Positions 16,819 through 25,190 are shown, counted from the first letter of the stretch. The stretch: 39,697 nt of DNA from Rhizobium sp. PDO1-076 (GCF_000247475.1 NZ_AHZC01000299.1:1-39697), one strand, 5' to 3'. Made by a program: numbers and translations. Notes: generated by a model from the sequence alone, not told the origin.

Positions 16819-18407
16819 CAGGCGTCGAGCCAGACGCGGGTAGCAACATAGCCATTCGACATGTCGTTGCCGATGTCGTGCACGTAGCCCTTCACCTGCT
16901 TGGAAGCGGCGTTCACGAAGTCGTTGAACATTGGCAGGATCAAGCCACCTTCGTCGCGCACCATCATTGCCATGTCGCGGTACATTTCCTTGCGCTTGGC
17001 CTCATCGAGTTCGGAGCGGGCTTCGAGCAGGATCTTGTCGAAGTCAGGACGCAGGAAGCGAGTATCGTTCCAGTCGGCGGTCGAAAGATAGGCGGTGGAA
17101 TACATCTGGTCCTGGGTGGGACGGCCGCCCCAGTAGGATGTCGAGAAGGGCTGGACGTTCCAGACGTTGGACCAGTAGCCGTCACCCGGCTCGCGCTTGA
17201 CCTCGATCTCGATGCCGGCCTTTTTTGCGCTTTCCTGATAGAGAACGGCTGCATCGACAGCACCCGGGAAGGCGACGTCGGAGGTGCGCAGCAGGACCGG
17301 GCCGCTATGGCCGGACTTCTTGTAATGGAAGGCGGCCTTGTCCGGATCGTAGGCGCGCTGCTCGATGCCTTCGGGGAAGAGCGCATAGGTCTCGTTGATC
17401 GGGAAGTCATTGCCGACCTTGCCATAGCCGCCGAGGATCTTCTCGACCATGGTTTCGCGGTCCATGGAATATTTCAGTGCCATGCGCAGGTCGTTGTTGT
17501 CGAACGGCGCGGTATTGGCATGCATGATGAATACGTAGTGGCCGCGGCCCGACGTGGAGAGGATTTCGACGGTCGGCGCGCGCTTCAACAGCGATACGGT
17601 CTTCGGATCGACGCGGTTGATGTAATGCACCTGGCCCGACGACAGCGCCGCGATGCGGGCCGTGGCGTCGTTGATGCCGATGATCTCGATCGAATCGACA
17701 AAGCCGCGATCGGTGCGCCAGTCTTCCTTGTTGCGTTCGAAGGTGGCGCGGACGCCGGGTTCGAAGCTGGTCATCTTGTAGGGACCGGTGCCGTTTGCCG
17801 AGCTTGGATCGTCATAGCCGCCATTCGGCTGGATGACGAGGTGATAGTCGGTCAGCAGCAGCGGCAGGTCGGCATTGCCTTCGGTCAGGGTCAGCACGAG
17901 ATTGCCGCCGTCCGCCTTGATTTCCTTGATCGACTTCATGACACCGAGGGCACCGGATTCCGACTTTTCGTCGGTGTGGCGCTGCAGGGTCTTCACGACG
18001 TCTTCGATTGTGAGGTCCTTGCCGTCATGGAACTTGACGCCCTTGCGGATCTTGAAGGTCCAGGTCGAGGCGTCGGCGGAAGGTTCCCAGCTTTCGGCGA
18101 GCGCCGGGACCGGCTGACCTGTCAGCGGTTCGGATTCGACCAGCATGTCGCCCCAGCAGCGGCCGATGCAGAACATCACCTGCGACAGGAACTTGGCCGG
18201 GTCGTTGCTGTCTGTGGCCGAGCCGCCTTCGAGGCCGAGCTTCAGATGGCCGCCGCGCTTCGGCTCCTGGGCCTGGGCGCTGTCTGCGAAGAGATGGCTT
18301 GCGACGGTCAAGGATACGCCGGCGGCAAGCGCACGGCCCATGAATTCGCGGCGGCTCAGGCCGCCGGTGGTGGCGCCCTTGGCGAGATATTTCAGATAGT
18401 CAGTCAT
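16818..18407 (-). CDS. ABC transporter substrate-binding protein, family 5 (paralogue 2)
   Basis: Tat-exported periplasmic binding protein of 529 residues and first gene of the transport unit. The signal has SRREFMG (R19, R20), a hydrophobic core and AQA cleavage near residue 46. The mature protein opens QEPKRGGHLKLG. Its family features include FKIRKGVKFHDGKDLTIEDVV, GTGPYKMTSFEPG and LRMALKYSMDRETMVEKILGGYG. It is clearly paralogous to the protein at 10752-12338 over the whole length, so two receptors probably feed one permease with related but not identical ligands. The ATG at 18407 is preceded by AAGGA. The 124 bp between this gene and the hydratase gene upstream leave room for a separate promoter, but read-through from the catabolic genes is possible. 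Confidence 0.93.
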   Translation of the reverse strand: MTDYLKYLAKGATTGGLSRREFMGRALAAGVSLTVASHLFADSAQAQEPKRGGHLKLGLEGGSATDSNDPAKFLSQVMFCIGRCWGDMLVESEPLTGQPVPALAESWEPSADASTWTFKIRKGVKFHDGKDLTIEDVVKTLQRHTDEKSESGALGVMKSIKEIKADGGNLVLTLTEGNADLPLLLTDYHLVIQPNGGYDDPSSANGTGPYKMTSFEPGVRATFERNKEDWRTDRGFVDSIEIIGINDATARIAALSSGQVHYINRVDPKTVSLLKRAPTVEILSTSGRGHYVFIMHANTAPFDNNDLRMALKYSMDRETMVEKILGGYGKVGNDFPINETYALFPEGIEQRAYDPDKAAFHYKKSGHSGPVLLRTSDVAFPGAVDAAVLYQESAKKAGIEIEVKREPGDGYWSNVWNVQPFSTSYWGGRPTQDQMYSTAYLSTADWNDTRFLRPDFDKILLEARSELDEAKRKEMYRDMAMMVRDEGGLILPMFNDFVNAASKQVKGYVHDIGNDMSNGYVATRVWLDA

Positions 18408-18531
18408 TCCCCTGTTCCTTCGTTATTATGCGTTGACAGAACATTTTCGATCTTCCGCAGGGCAGGTTTCCTCTTCCGTCCGTGCGTCGTCGTTTTCATG
18501 CGGGAAAATGGTGCGGTTGCAGCCGCCCTTT

Positions 18532-19314
18532 TCACTTTCCTTTCCAGATCGGATCGCGTTTCTCGGCGAAGGCCCTTGCACCTTCCTTCTGATCCTCGCT
18601 GCCGTAAAGCAGATCGACCGTTGCCAGCTGTCTCCTAGTGACTTTGTTCATGACAGTCTGGAACGGCTCGCCCTCTGCCTCGCGGACGATTTCCTTAATT
18701 GCGGCGTAGACAAGCGGCGGGCCGCTTTCGAGCAGGCGCGCCAGTTGCCAGGCGCGGTCCATGAGCTGGTCTGCCGCAACGATTTCGTTGACGAAGCCCC
18801 AGCGGTGGGCCTCGGCGCAATCGAGCCAGCGGCCAGTCAAAAGCATGTCCATGGCGATGTGATAGGGTATGCGCTTCGGCAGCTTGATCGAAGCGGCGTC
18901 GGCCACAGTGCCCGAGCGGATTTCCGGAAGCGCGAAAGTCGCATGGGCGGCGGCAATGATCAGGTCTGCCGACAGCGCGATTTCCAGTCCGCCGCCGCAG
19001 CAGATACCGTTGACGGCGCAGATGACCGGCTTGTTCAGGTGCCGCAGTTCCTGCAATCCGCCAAAGCCGCCGACGCCATAGTCGCCATCGACCGCATCGC
19101 CGTCGGCAGCCGCCTTCAGATCCCAGCCGGCACAGAAGAATTTCTCGCCGGTGGCAGTCAGGATCGCCACGCGCAGATCCGGGTCGTCCCGGAAGCGCTG
19201 GAAGATCAGGCCCATCTCACGGCTGGTCGCAAGGTCAATGGCATTGGCCTTCGGGCGGTCGATCACGACCTCGAAGATGCCACCGTCGCGCCGGGTGCGG
19301 ATCGGACTATTCAA
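18532..19314 (-). CDS. caiD: Crotonobetainyl-CoA hydratase / carnitinyl-CoA dehydratase (CaiD-like)
   Basis: Crotonase-fold enzyme of 260 residues that hydrates crotonobetainyl-CoA to L-carnitinyl-CoA. It follows E. coli CaiD closely (DRPKANAID, RVAILTATGEKFFCAGWDLKAAADG, LPEIRSGTV, FAEKRDPIWKGK). From the chosen start, the two Glu residues expected for catalysis fall at E111 (GGGLE) and E131 (ALPE), the numbering of E. coli CaiD. The start is TTG at 19314: GGAGG lies nine bases upstream, inside the end of the preceding synthetase gene, and no ATG or GTG is placed better. It lies 6 nt downstream of the synthetase gene and is the last of the contiguous enzyme genes. The S. meliloti homologue is reported to act both on the hydration and on release of carnitine from its CoA ester; I cannot confirm the second activity here. 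Confidence 0.88.
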   Translation of the reverse strand: MNSPIRTRRDGGIFEVVIDRPKANAIDLATSREMGLIFQRFRDDPDLRVAILTATGEKFFCAGWDLKAAADGDAVDGDYGVGGFGGLQELRHLNKPVICAVNGICCGGGLEIALSADLIIAAAHATFALPEIRSGTVADAASIKLPKRIPYHIAMDMLLTGRWLDCAEAHRWGFVNEIVAADQLMDRAWQLARLLESGPPLVYAAIKEIVREAEGEPFQTVMNKVTRRQLATVDLLYGSEDQKEGARAFAEKRDPIWKGK

Positions 19315-19320
19315 CCTATG

Positions 19321-21378
19321 CTACCTCCTTCGCCGAACGAGGGCATCTGCCGCGACGGCACCTTGCCCATTCTTGAGGATCATCAATGGATTAAGGTCGA
19401 GTTCTTCCAGGCTTGCGGCGTTCTTTACGACATAATCTGCTATTGCTGCGACGGTTTTCACTGTGGCGCCGAGATCGCCGGCGGTTGTGTTGCGATAGCC
19501 GTCGATGAGTTTTTTGATCTTCAGGGACGATATGGCTTCCAGAATGGCCGCTTCTGTCGTTGGAAGCGTAACAATCGCTGAATCCTGAAGCAATTCAACC
19601 AAAATTCCGCCTGCGCCAAGGGTAAGGACCAATCCGGCCAGGGGGTCGCGGATGGCGCCGACGATAAGTTCTGCAACTGGCCGTTCGACCATTGTCTCGA
19701 TGAGAAAACGTGCTGTGATGGGGGCCATGCTATTGGCTGCCTCTTCAACCTGCTTATGATCGCAAAGGTTGAGAAATACCGCGCCGGCCTCGCTCTTGTG
19801 ATCGATGCCGAGACCCTTGACGGCGACCGGGAAGCCGAGTTGGGTGGCGTGGATTGCTGCCTGTTGCGGGCTGTCGGCCACAAGACCTTGGGGGATATTT
19901 ACGCCGAATTTGGCAAGCTCCGTCTTGGCTTCGAATTCGCTCAAGGTTGCCAGGTCACCGGCAATCGGCCGGACATCGAGCATCGGGGCTGCTGCCGGCT
20001 TTTGCCATGCCGCCCCGATGTCGCTTGCGACCGCGGCTGCCGTTATGGTCTCGTCGATCCCGCAAAATGCAACGATGTCGTTAGCCATCAATCGAAGCGC
20101 AATGTGTTCCGGCATGTTTTCCGGAAGGGTGGCGATGATGCCAGCTCTTGCGCCTGTTTCGCTTGCCGCAGCTGTCACCGCGTCGATCGTCGTGATCCAG
20201 TCGGCGTCATCGCAACGGTCGGCGCGCGGCAGGTCGAGCACCAGCAGGTTCAGGGCATAGTTGCCGCGAAACATCGCTGAAAAAGCCCGGTGCTGGCGAT
20301 CGAAATCGCCCCAGACAAATGTGTGGTAGTCGAGTGGATTGGAGAGCGTAACCATGTCGCCGAGGCTCTGGCGCAGCTCCGGCAATTGCCCAACCTCGAG
20401 CGGTGAAAATTCCACGGCTTTGTTGCAGGCGGCGTCGGCGACAAGCGAAGCCTCGCCGCCGGAACAGCTCATCGACGACAGCCTGTTGCTGGAAAGCGGA
20501 CCTGCGACATGCAGGAGTTTCAGCGTCTCGATCAGTTCAGGTAATGTTGACACGCGACCGATGCCGAGACGGGCAAAGACGGCCGTCGCGACAGCGTCGC
20601 CGCCCGCCAAAGAAGCCGTATGAGAAACGGTTGCCATTCGGGCCTGTTCGGATTTTCCGACCTTCAGCACCACGACGGGCTTTTTCAATATACGGCCGCG
20701 ATCAGCCAGAGCCTGCAATGAGGCGAGACTGTCGAAGCCTTCGACATGCAGGCCGACGGCGGTAACGCGTGGATCTTCGAGTGTCGCCATGGCCAGGTCG
20801 CAGATGCCGGTCTGTGCCTGGTTGCCGGCAGTCATCAGATAGGCGATCGGAAGGCCGCGACGCTGCATCGACAGATTGATGGCGATGTTGGAGGACTGCG
20901 TCAGGATCGCCACGCCCTTTTCGACGCGGATGATGCCGTGCTGGTCGGGCCAGAGCAGGGCGCCGTCCAGGCCGTTGATCAGGCCATAACAATTCGGCCC
21001 GACGATCGGCATTGCGCCGGCCGCTTCGACCAGTGCCGCCTGCAGTGCGATGCCGTCGGCAAATTCACCGGCGGCTTCGCTGAAGCCCGAGGCATAACAG
21101 ACCGCGCCGCCGGCGCCGACTGCAGCAAGCTTGCGGACGATCTCGACGGTGAGCATCCTGTTTACGCCGACAAAGGCAGCGTCCGGTGTGGCCGGCAGGT
21201 CGTCGACCGAGCGATAGCAGCGCCTGCCGAGAACGATGTCGAGACTGGGATGCACTGGCCAGATTTCACCCGGAAATCCCATGCGGTCGCATTGCTCGAT
21301 GACCCGCCTTGCCTCGCGACCGCCGAAGACGGCGATGGATTGCGGGCGGATCAGGCGGTCGAGCGAGCGTTTGGCCAT
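19321..21378 (-). CDS. NDP-forming acyl-CoA synthetase, probable gamma-butyrobetaine-CoA ligase
   Basis: A 685-residue single-chain acid-CoA ligase of the NDP-forming (acetate-CoA ligase/succinyl-CoA synthetase-like) superfamily. The order is a CoA-binding Rossmann part (SIAVFGG near 14-20; IVGPNCYGLING at 125-136), a succinyl-CoA-ligase-like part with the phospho-His motif SHTASLAGG (His253), and a C-terminal ATP-grasp half (from about 450: FEAKTELAKFGVNIPQG, LDLNPLM near the end). It would activate gamma-butyrobetaine, or carnitine, as a CoA thioester using ATP. This takes the job done by AMP-forming CaiC in enterobacteria. The ATG at 21378 has GGAGCG upstream and the gene begins 3 nt after the dehydrogenase stop. 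The substrate is assigned from context and from the S. meliloti parallel, not from active-site residues. Confidence 0.82.
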   Translation of the reverse strand: MAKRSLDRLIRPQSIAVFGGREARRVIEQCDRMGFPGEIWPVHPSLDIVLGRRCYRSVDDLPATPDAAFVGVNRMLTVEIVRKLAAVGAGGAVCYASGFSEAAGEFADGIALQAALVEAAGAMPIVGPNCYGLINGLDGALLWPDQHGIIRVEKGVAILTQSSNIAINLSMQRRGLPIAYLMTAGNQAQTGICDLAMATLEDPRVTAVGLHVEGFDSLASLQALADRGRILKKPVVVLKVGKSEQARMATVSHTASLAGGDAVATAVFARLGIGRVSTLPELIETLKLLHVAGPLSSNRLSSMSCSGGEASLVADAACNKAVEFSPLEVGQLPELRQSLGDMVTLSNPLDYHTFVWGDFDRQHRAFSAMFRGNYALNLLVLDLPRADRCDDADWITTIDAVTAAASETGARAGIIATLPENMPEHIALRLMANDIVAFCGIDETITAAAVASDIGAAWQKPAAAPMLDVRPIAGDLATLSEFEAKTELAKFGVNIPQGLVADSPQQAAIHATQLGFPVAVKGLGIDHKSEAGAVFLNLCDHKQVEEAANSMAPITARFLIETMVERPVAELIVGAIRDPLAGLVLTLGAGGILVELLQDSAIVTLPTTEAAILEAISSLKIKKLIDGYRNTTAGDLGATVKTVAAIADYVVKNAASLEELDLNPLMILKNGQGAVAADALVRRRR

Positions 21379-21381
21379 GCA

Positions 21382-22542
21382 CTACGCTCCGAACGGTCTG
21401 AGCAGGTCGCGGCTGATGATATGGCGCTGGATCTCCGAGGTGCCGTCCCAAATGCGCTCGACGCGGGCGTCGCGCCAAAAACGGCCGATCGGGAGGTCGT
21501 CCATCAGACCCATGCCGCCGAAAATCTGGATGGCCTCATCCGTCACCCTTGCCAGCATTTCTGAGGCACAAAGCTTGGCGGAAGCGATTTCGCGGTTGGC
21601 GCTCAGGCCCTCCTTCAGGCGCCAGGCCGCCGAGAGCGTCAGGAGATCTGCGGCATCGATCTCGGTGATCATGTCGGCGAGCTTAAAGGAGACGCCCTGG
21701 TTGGCGCCGATCGGCTTGCCGAACTGCTTGCGTTCGGCAGCATAGGAGAGCGCCATGTCGAAGACACGGCGGGCTCGGCCGACGCAGGTGGCGGCTACGG
21801 TCAGCCGCGTACCTGACAGCCATTCATTGGCAATGTCGAAGCCGTGGTCGACTTCCCCCAGGACCTGGGTCGCCGGAAGGCGACAATCGGTGAATGTCAG
21901 GATGCTGTTGTGGTAGCCGCGATGCGAGAGTGAGCTGTAACCCTTGCGGATCTCGAAGCCCGGCGTGCCGCGATCGACGAGGAAGGCGGTGATCTTTTTC
22001 TTCGGACCTTTCGCTGTTTGCTCCTCGCCGGTTGCGGCAAAGAGGATGACGAAATCGGCGAGATCGGCATGGGAGATGAAATGTTTGGTGCCGTTGACAA
22101 TGAAATCACTGCCGTCACGGCGGGCCGAACATTTCATGCCCCGTACGTCCGAGCCGGCATCAGGCTCGGTCATGGCGAGGGCATCGACCTTTTCGCCGCG
22201 AATAGCCGGCAGCAAATATCGCTCGCGTTGCTCTCCCTCGCAGGCCATCAGGATGCCGGAAGGGCGGCCGAAAAACACGGTCAGGCCCATGGAGCCCCGG
22301 CCGAGTTCACGCTCGACCAGCGTGAAGGTCAGCGGATCGAGGCCCGCGCCGCCGAGCTCCTCGGGGAAGTTGCAGCCATAAAAACCGAGTTCGATGCATT
22401 TCCTTTTGATCTCTTCACCCAGGTCAGGCGGGACCTCGCCCGTGCGTTCGACGAGGTCCTCGTGCGGGTAGATTTCGCTTTCGACGAAATCACGTACGGT
22501 CTGGACGACCATTTCCTGTTCCTGGGTCAGACCGAAGTTCAT
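21382..22542 (-). CDS. Acyl-CoA dehydrogenase, probable gamma-butyrobetainyl-CoA dehydrogenase
   Basis: Flavoprotein of 386 residues with the full acyl-CoA dehydrogenase layout. It has an N-terminal helical domain, the FAD/substrate motif AMTEPDAGSDVRGMK (about 132-146), a middle beta domain, and the C-terminal helices with AERKQFGKPIG and QIFGGMGLMDDLPIGRFWRDA. It should oxidise gamma-butyrobetainyl-CoA to crotonobetainyl-CoA and pass electrons to ETF. At the position of the usual catalytic base in this segment (I-Y-E-G-T in medium-chain enzymes) the sequence reads IWDGTSEIQR, so Asp366 replaces Glu. The ATG at 22542 overlaps the carnitine dehydrogenase stop (ATGA), which indicates translational coupling. 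Substrate is inferred from the operon. Confidence 0.85.
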   Translation of the reverse strand: MNFGLTQEQEMVVQTVRDFVESEIYPHEDLVERTGEVPPDLGEEIKRKCIELGFYGCNFPEELGGAGLDPLTFTLVERELGRGSMGLTVFFGRPSGILMACEGEQRERYLLPAIRGEKVDALAMTEPDAGSDVRGMKCSARRDGSDFIVNGTKHFISHADLADFVILFAATGEEQTAKGPKKKITAFLVDRGTPGFEIRKGYSSLSHRGYHNSILTFTDCRLPATQVLGEVDHGFDIANEWLSGTRLTVAATCVGRARRVFDMALSYAAERKQFGKPIGANQGVSFKLADMITEIDAADLLTLSAAWRLKEGLSANREIASAKLCASEMLARVTDEAIQIFGGMGLMDDLPIGRFWRDARVERIWDGTSEIQRHIISRDLLRPFGA

Positions 22543-24026
22543 TTTCTCTGCCCCACATGACGGCCGGCTCCATCGGGAGCAGGAAGGTTGGCATGGGCTG
22601 TCGCAATCGGCAGCAGCCGGCCCAGAATTTCGGCCGGTGCCGGTACGGTCTTGCCCGCTGCCGAATTCACATGCAGCAGCATCTGCTCGGCCGTGGCAAT
22701 GACGTCACCACTCACCGTGTCGTGGATGGTGTGGAAGACATGCAGCCGCTTGTCATCCGTCGAGAGGATCTGGCAGGTCGCATAGATCGCCTGGCCAAGC
22801 TTCGCCTCTCCGAGATGGCGGATATGGGTCTCGACCGTGTAGTAGCTGTGACCGGCTTCGACATAGGCAAGATCGGCGCCGATCAGACGCAGCAGGGCGT
22901 CAGTCGTGTCGCCGAAGACCTGCAGGTAGCGATGCTCGGTCATGTGGCCGTTGTAGTCGACCCAGGCCGGGCTCACCTTGGTATCGACGAGGCGGAGAGG
23001 TTTTGCGAAATCCGGTTCGGTCTTGGAGCCGCCTTTCGCCCAGAGACCCTGCTCGAAATCCTTGAGCAGCTTGCCTGCGCCCCAGCCCTCACCGCCATTG
23101 CCACCTTTGAGCGATTGCAGGATGCCGACCAGGTTTTCGTCGCGGATGCGCTCCAATTCGCGGATCGACTGGCCGTTCGCCTGCTCGTCCGACTGCTGGC
23201 CGATCTTTTCAACCAGGGCATCGTCGAGATCGACGACGTCGGTAAACTTGGTCCATGGCCATTGCAGGCAAGGACCGAACTGGGCGAGGAAATGTCGCAT
23301 GCCGGCTTCGCCGCCGGCGATGCGATAGGTCTGGAACAGGCCCATCTGGGCCCAACGTAGGCCGAAGGAATAGCGGATGACATCGTCCAGCACTTCAACG
23401 GTGCAGATATCGTCCTTGATCAGCCAGAGTGCCTCGCGCCAGAGCGCTTCCAGCAGACGGTCACCGACAAAAGCCTCGATTTCGCGGGCGATGTGCACGC
23501 CCTTCATGCCGATCGGCCCGAGCCGGTCCATGGCGGCCTTTATCGTCTCGGGCGAGGTCTTTTCCCCGCCGACGATCTCGACCAGTGGCAGGAGATAGAC
23601 CGGGTTGTAGGGATGGGCGACGAACAGGCGCTCGGGGTGCTGCATGTCGCGCTGCAGGTCGGTCGGCAGCAGTCCGGAGGTGGAGGAGCCGATCAGGGCA
23701 TCGGGCTTTGCAGCGGCATCGATCTTGCTCAGGACGCCGCGCTTCAGGTCGAGCCGCTCGGGCACGCTTTCCTGGATCCAGTCGGCTCCGATGACGGCCT
23801 CTTCCAGCGTTTCGCAGAAGGTGAGCGTGCCGCGCGCCGGCAGTGGTGCGCCGGTCAGCATGGCATAGGCGCGCTCAGCATTGGCCAGCACTTCTGCAAC
23901 GATGCGCTTGGCTTCCGGATGTGGATCGAAGACAGCGACATCAATGCCGGCCAGTAGGAAGCGGGCGATCCATCCGCCGCCGATGACGCCACCGCCGATG
24001 CAGGCTGCCTTGTTGATGCTGGTCAT
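22539..24026 (-). CDS. lcdH: L-carnitine dehydrogenase fused to betainyl-CoA thioesterase
   Basis: Bifunctional protein of 495 residues. Residues 1-320 form a 3-hydroxyacyl-CoA-dehydrogenase-like NAD enzyme (Rossmann motif GGGVIGGGWIARFLL at 11-25, HPYNPVYLLPLVE at 138-150) that oxidises L-carnitine to 3-dehydrocarnitine. Residues 345-490 form a hot-dog thioesterase (WVDYNGHMTEHRYLQVFGD at 355-373, matching the D-x-x-GH pattern of 4HBT enzymes) that should hydrolyse betainyl-CoA to glycine betaine. In Pseudomonas the two activities are separate (CdhA, CdhB); the fusion is typical of rhizobia. I prefer the ATG at 24026, with AAGGTG about 5 nt upstream, over a GTG two codons earlier (24032). 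It overlaps the acyl-CoA dehydrogenase gene by 4 nt. Confidence 0.93.
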   Translation of the reverse strand: MTSINKAACIGGGVIGGGWIARFLLAGIDVAVFDPHPEAKRIVAEVLANAERAYAMLTGAPLPARGTLTFCETLEEAVIGADWIQESVPERLDLKRGVLSKIDAAAKPDALIGSSTSGLLPTDLQRDMQHPERLFVAHPYNPVYLLPLVEIVGGEKTSPETIKAAMDRLGPIGMKGVHIAREIEAFVGDRLLEALWREALWLIKDDICTVEVLDDVIRYSFGLRWAQMGLFQTYRIAGGEAGMRHFLAQFGPCLQWPWTKFTDVVDLDDALVEKIGQQSDEQANGQSIRELERIRDENLVGILQSLKGGNGGEGWGAGKLLKDFEQGLWAKGGSKTEPDFAKPLRLVDTKVSPAWVDYNGHMTEHRYLQVFGDTTDALLRLIGADLAYVEAGHSYYTVETHIRHLGEAKLGQAIYATCQILSTDDKRLHVFHTIHDTVSGDVIATAEQMLLHVNSAAGKTVPAPAEILGRLLPIATAHANLPAPDGAGRHVGQRK

Positions 24027-24056
24027 ATTCACCTTTTCCCGCTTGCTTGATTAAGT

Positions 24057-24176
24057 CCTCCTCTCCCCGTTTGGGGGGAGAGGGCTAAGGTGAGGGGCGA
24101 TTATAAAAAGGTCACTTCAGTTACCTCTCATCCGCCCTTCGGGCACCTTCTCCCCGCAGGCGGGGAGAAGGGAGGC
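24057..24176. repeat. Palindromic intergenic repeat, RIME-like
   Basis: This roughly 120-bp element lies between the carnitine dehydrogenase and cleavage-enzyme genes. It has two large palindromes: CTCTCCCC (24061-24068) with GGGGAGAG (24075-24082), and CTTCTCCCCGC (24147-24157) with GCGGGGAGAAG (24160-24170). A smaller GCCC/GGGC hairpin lies at 24134-24144. The composition and two-palindrome layout match the Rhizobium-specific intergenic mosaic elements, which occur in many copies in Rhizobiaceae genomes. Here it sits inside what is otherwise a tight operon, so it may act on mRNA stability or attenuate transcription. Confidence 0.7.
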
Positions 24177-24183
24177 CGCCGGC

Positions 24184-25086
24184 CTATCGCTTCGTCAATT
24201 TCAGTTTTTCACGGACTTCGGCTGGGCCGATGATGCGCGCACCCATGCCCTCGATGACGGTCGCGGCTTTTTCGACGAGCTGCGCATTGGTCGCGAGCTG
24301 GCCCTTGCCGGCATAGAGATTGTCCTCCAGCCCGACCCGGACATTGCCGCCGGCGAGCACTGCGGCTGCTGGATAGGCGAGCGCGTTGCGGCCGATCGAA
24401 AATGCCGAGAAGGTCCAGCTGGCCGGCACGTTGTTGACCATGGCCATGAAGGTGTTGAGGTCGTCGGGTGCGCCCCAGGGGATGCCCATGCAGAGCTGGA
24501 TCAGCACCGGATCCTCGATCAGGCCTTCCTCGACAAGCTGCTTGGCAAACCACAGATGGCCGGTATCGAAGGCTTCGATTTCCGGGCGCACGCCAAGAGC
24601 CGTCATCTGGCGCGCCATCTCGCGCAGCATCGACGGCGTGTTGGTCATGACGTAATCGCCAAGCGAAAAGTTCATCGTGCCGCAATCGAGCGTGCAGATT
24701 TCCGGCAGGCATTCCGCGACGTGTGAGACGCGCTCAGTGGCGCCGGCCATATCCGTGGCCTTCTCGTTGAGCGGGAACGGCGCCTCGACATTGCCGAACA
24801 CCAGATCGCCGCCCATGCCTGCAGTCAGGTTGAGCACGACATCGACATCGGCTGAGCGGATGCGGTCGGTCACTTCCTTGTAAAGATCGTTGCGGCGGCT
24901 GGCAGCGCCGGTTTCCGGATCGCGCACGTGGCAATGCACGACTGCCGCGCCGGCCTTTGCGGCATCAATAGCGCTATCGGCGATCTGCTTGGGGGTGATC
25001 GGCACATGGCTCGATCTCGAGACCGTGTCGCCGGCGCCGGTCACGGCACAGGTAATGAATACATCGCGGTTCATCGCAAGAGGCAT
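24184..25086 (-). CDS. cdhC: 3-Dehydrocarnitine cleavage enzyme (BKACE, DUF849; CdhC-like)
   Basis: Beta-keto acid cleavage enzyme of 300 residues (TIM barrel, DUF849). It condenses 3-dehydrocarnitine with acetyl-CoA and releases acetoacetate and betainyl-CoA. The zinc ligands expected for the family are visible as H51 and H53 in HCHVRDPETG and E254 in VGLEDNLYAGKG. Other family segments are VVLNLTAGMGG and LDCGTMNFSLGDYV. The ATG at 25086 has GAGGGAG eight bases upstream; a second ATG four codons later is less well placed. It is the first gene of the enzyme block and is divergent from the AraC-type regulator, with operator-like repeats between. The next gene, 151 bp downstream across the RIME-like element, encodes the dehydrogenase/thioesterase that acts on its substrate and product. 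Confidence 0.92.
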   Translation of the reverse strand: MPLAMNRDVFITCAVTGAGDTVSRSSHVPITPKQIADSAIDAAKAGAAVVHCHVRDPETGAASRRNDLYKEVTDRIRSADVDVVLNLTAGMGGDLVFGNVEAPFPLNEKATDMAGATERVSHVAECLPEICTLDCGTMNFSLGDYVMTNTPSMLREMARQMTALGVRPEIEAFDTGHLWFAKQLVEEGLIEDPVLIQLCMGIPWGAPDDLNTFMAMVNNVPASWTFSAFSIGRNALAYPAAAVLAGGNVRVGLEDNLYAGKGQLATNAQLVEKAATVIEGMGARIIGPAEVREKLKLTKR

Positions 25087-25112
25087 TGTTGTTCTCCCTC
25101 GTTCTTGAGGGC

Positions 25113-25149
25113 ATTACGCAACAAGAATTCAACGGATGCTTTGCGTAAT
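25113..25149. promoter_or_regulatory. 9-bp perfect inverted repeat, operator candidate for carnitine genes
   Basis: ATTACGCAA at 25113-25121 and its exact inverse TTGCGTAAT at 25141-25149 flank a 19-bp spacer in the 104-bp region between the cleavage-enzyme gene and the regulator gene. The centres are 28 bp apart. Position and symmetry suggest a binding site for the adjacent GlxA/AraC-type regulator or an unidentified dimeric regulator. Confidence 0.5.
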
Positions 25150-25177
25150 CGGAAGCATATGATACTTTATCGGAAGC
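25148..25177. promoter_or_regulatory. Direct repeat ATCGGAAGC with 21-bp spacing, AraC-type site candidate
   Basis: ATCGGAAGC occurs at 25148-25156 and again at 25169-25177. The 21-bp period is two helical turns, the arrangement typical of AraC-family half-sites. It abuts the inverted repeat and ends just before the GGAGG ribosome site of the regulator gene, which suggests autoregulation. Motif assignment is by eye only. Confidence 0.45.
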
Positions 25178-25190
25178 GCTGGAGGCCGTT

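Noticed and set aside
16878..18638. Long plus-strand open frame (over 580 codons) opposite the second binding-protein gene
   Set aside because: It is a mirror frame caused by high G+C codon use; the translation is low in family features, and the minus strand encodes a clear binding protein with a Tat signal.
24057..24176. Ordinary rho-independent terminator or CRISPR fragment
   Set aside because: There is no T-run after the hairpins and no repeat-spacer periodicity; the two-palindrome layout fits a RIME-like dispersed element better.
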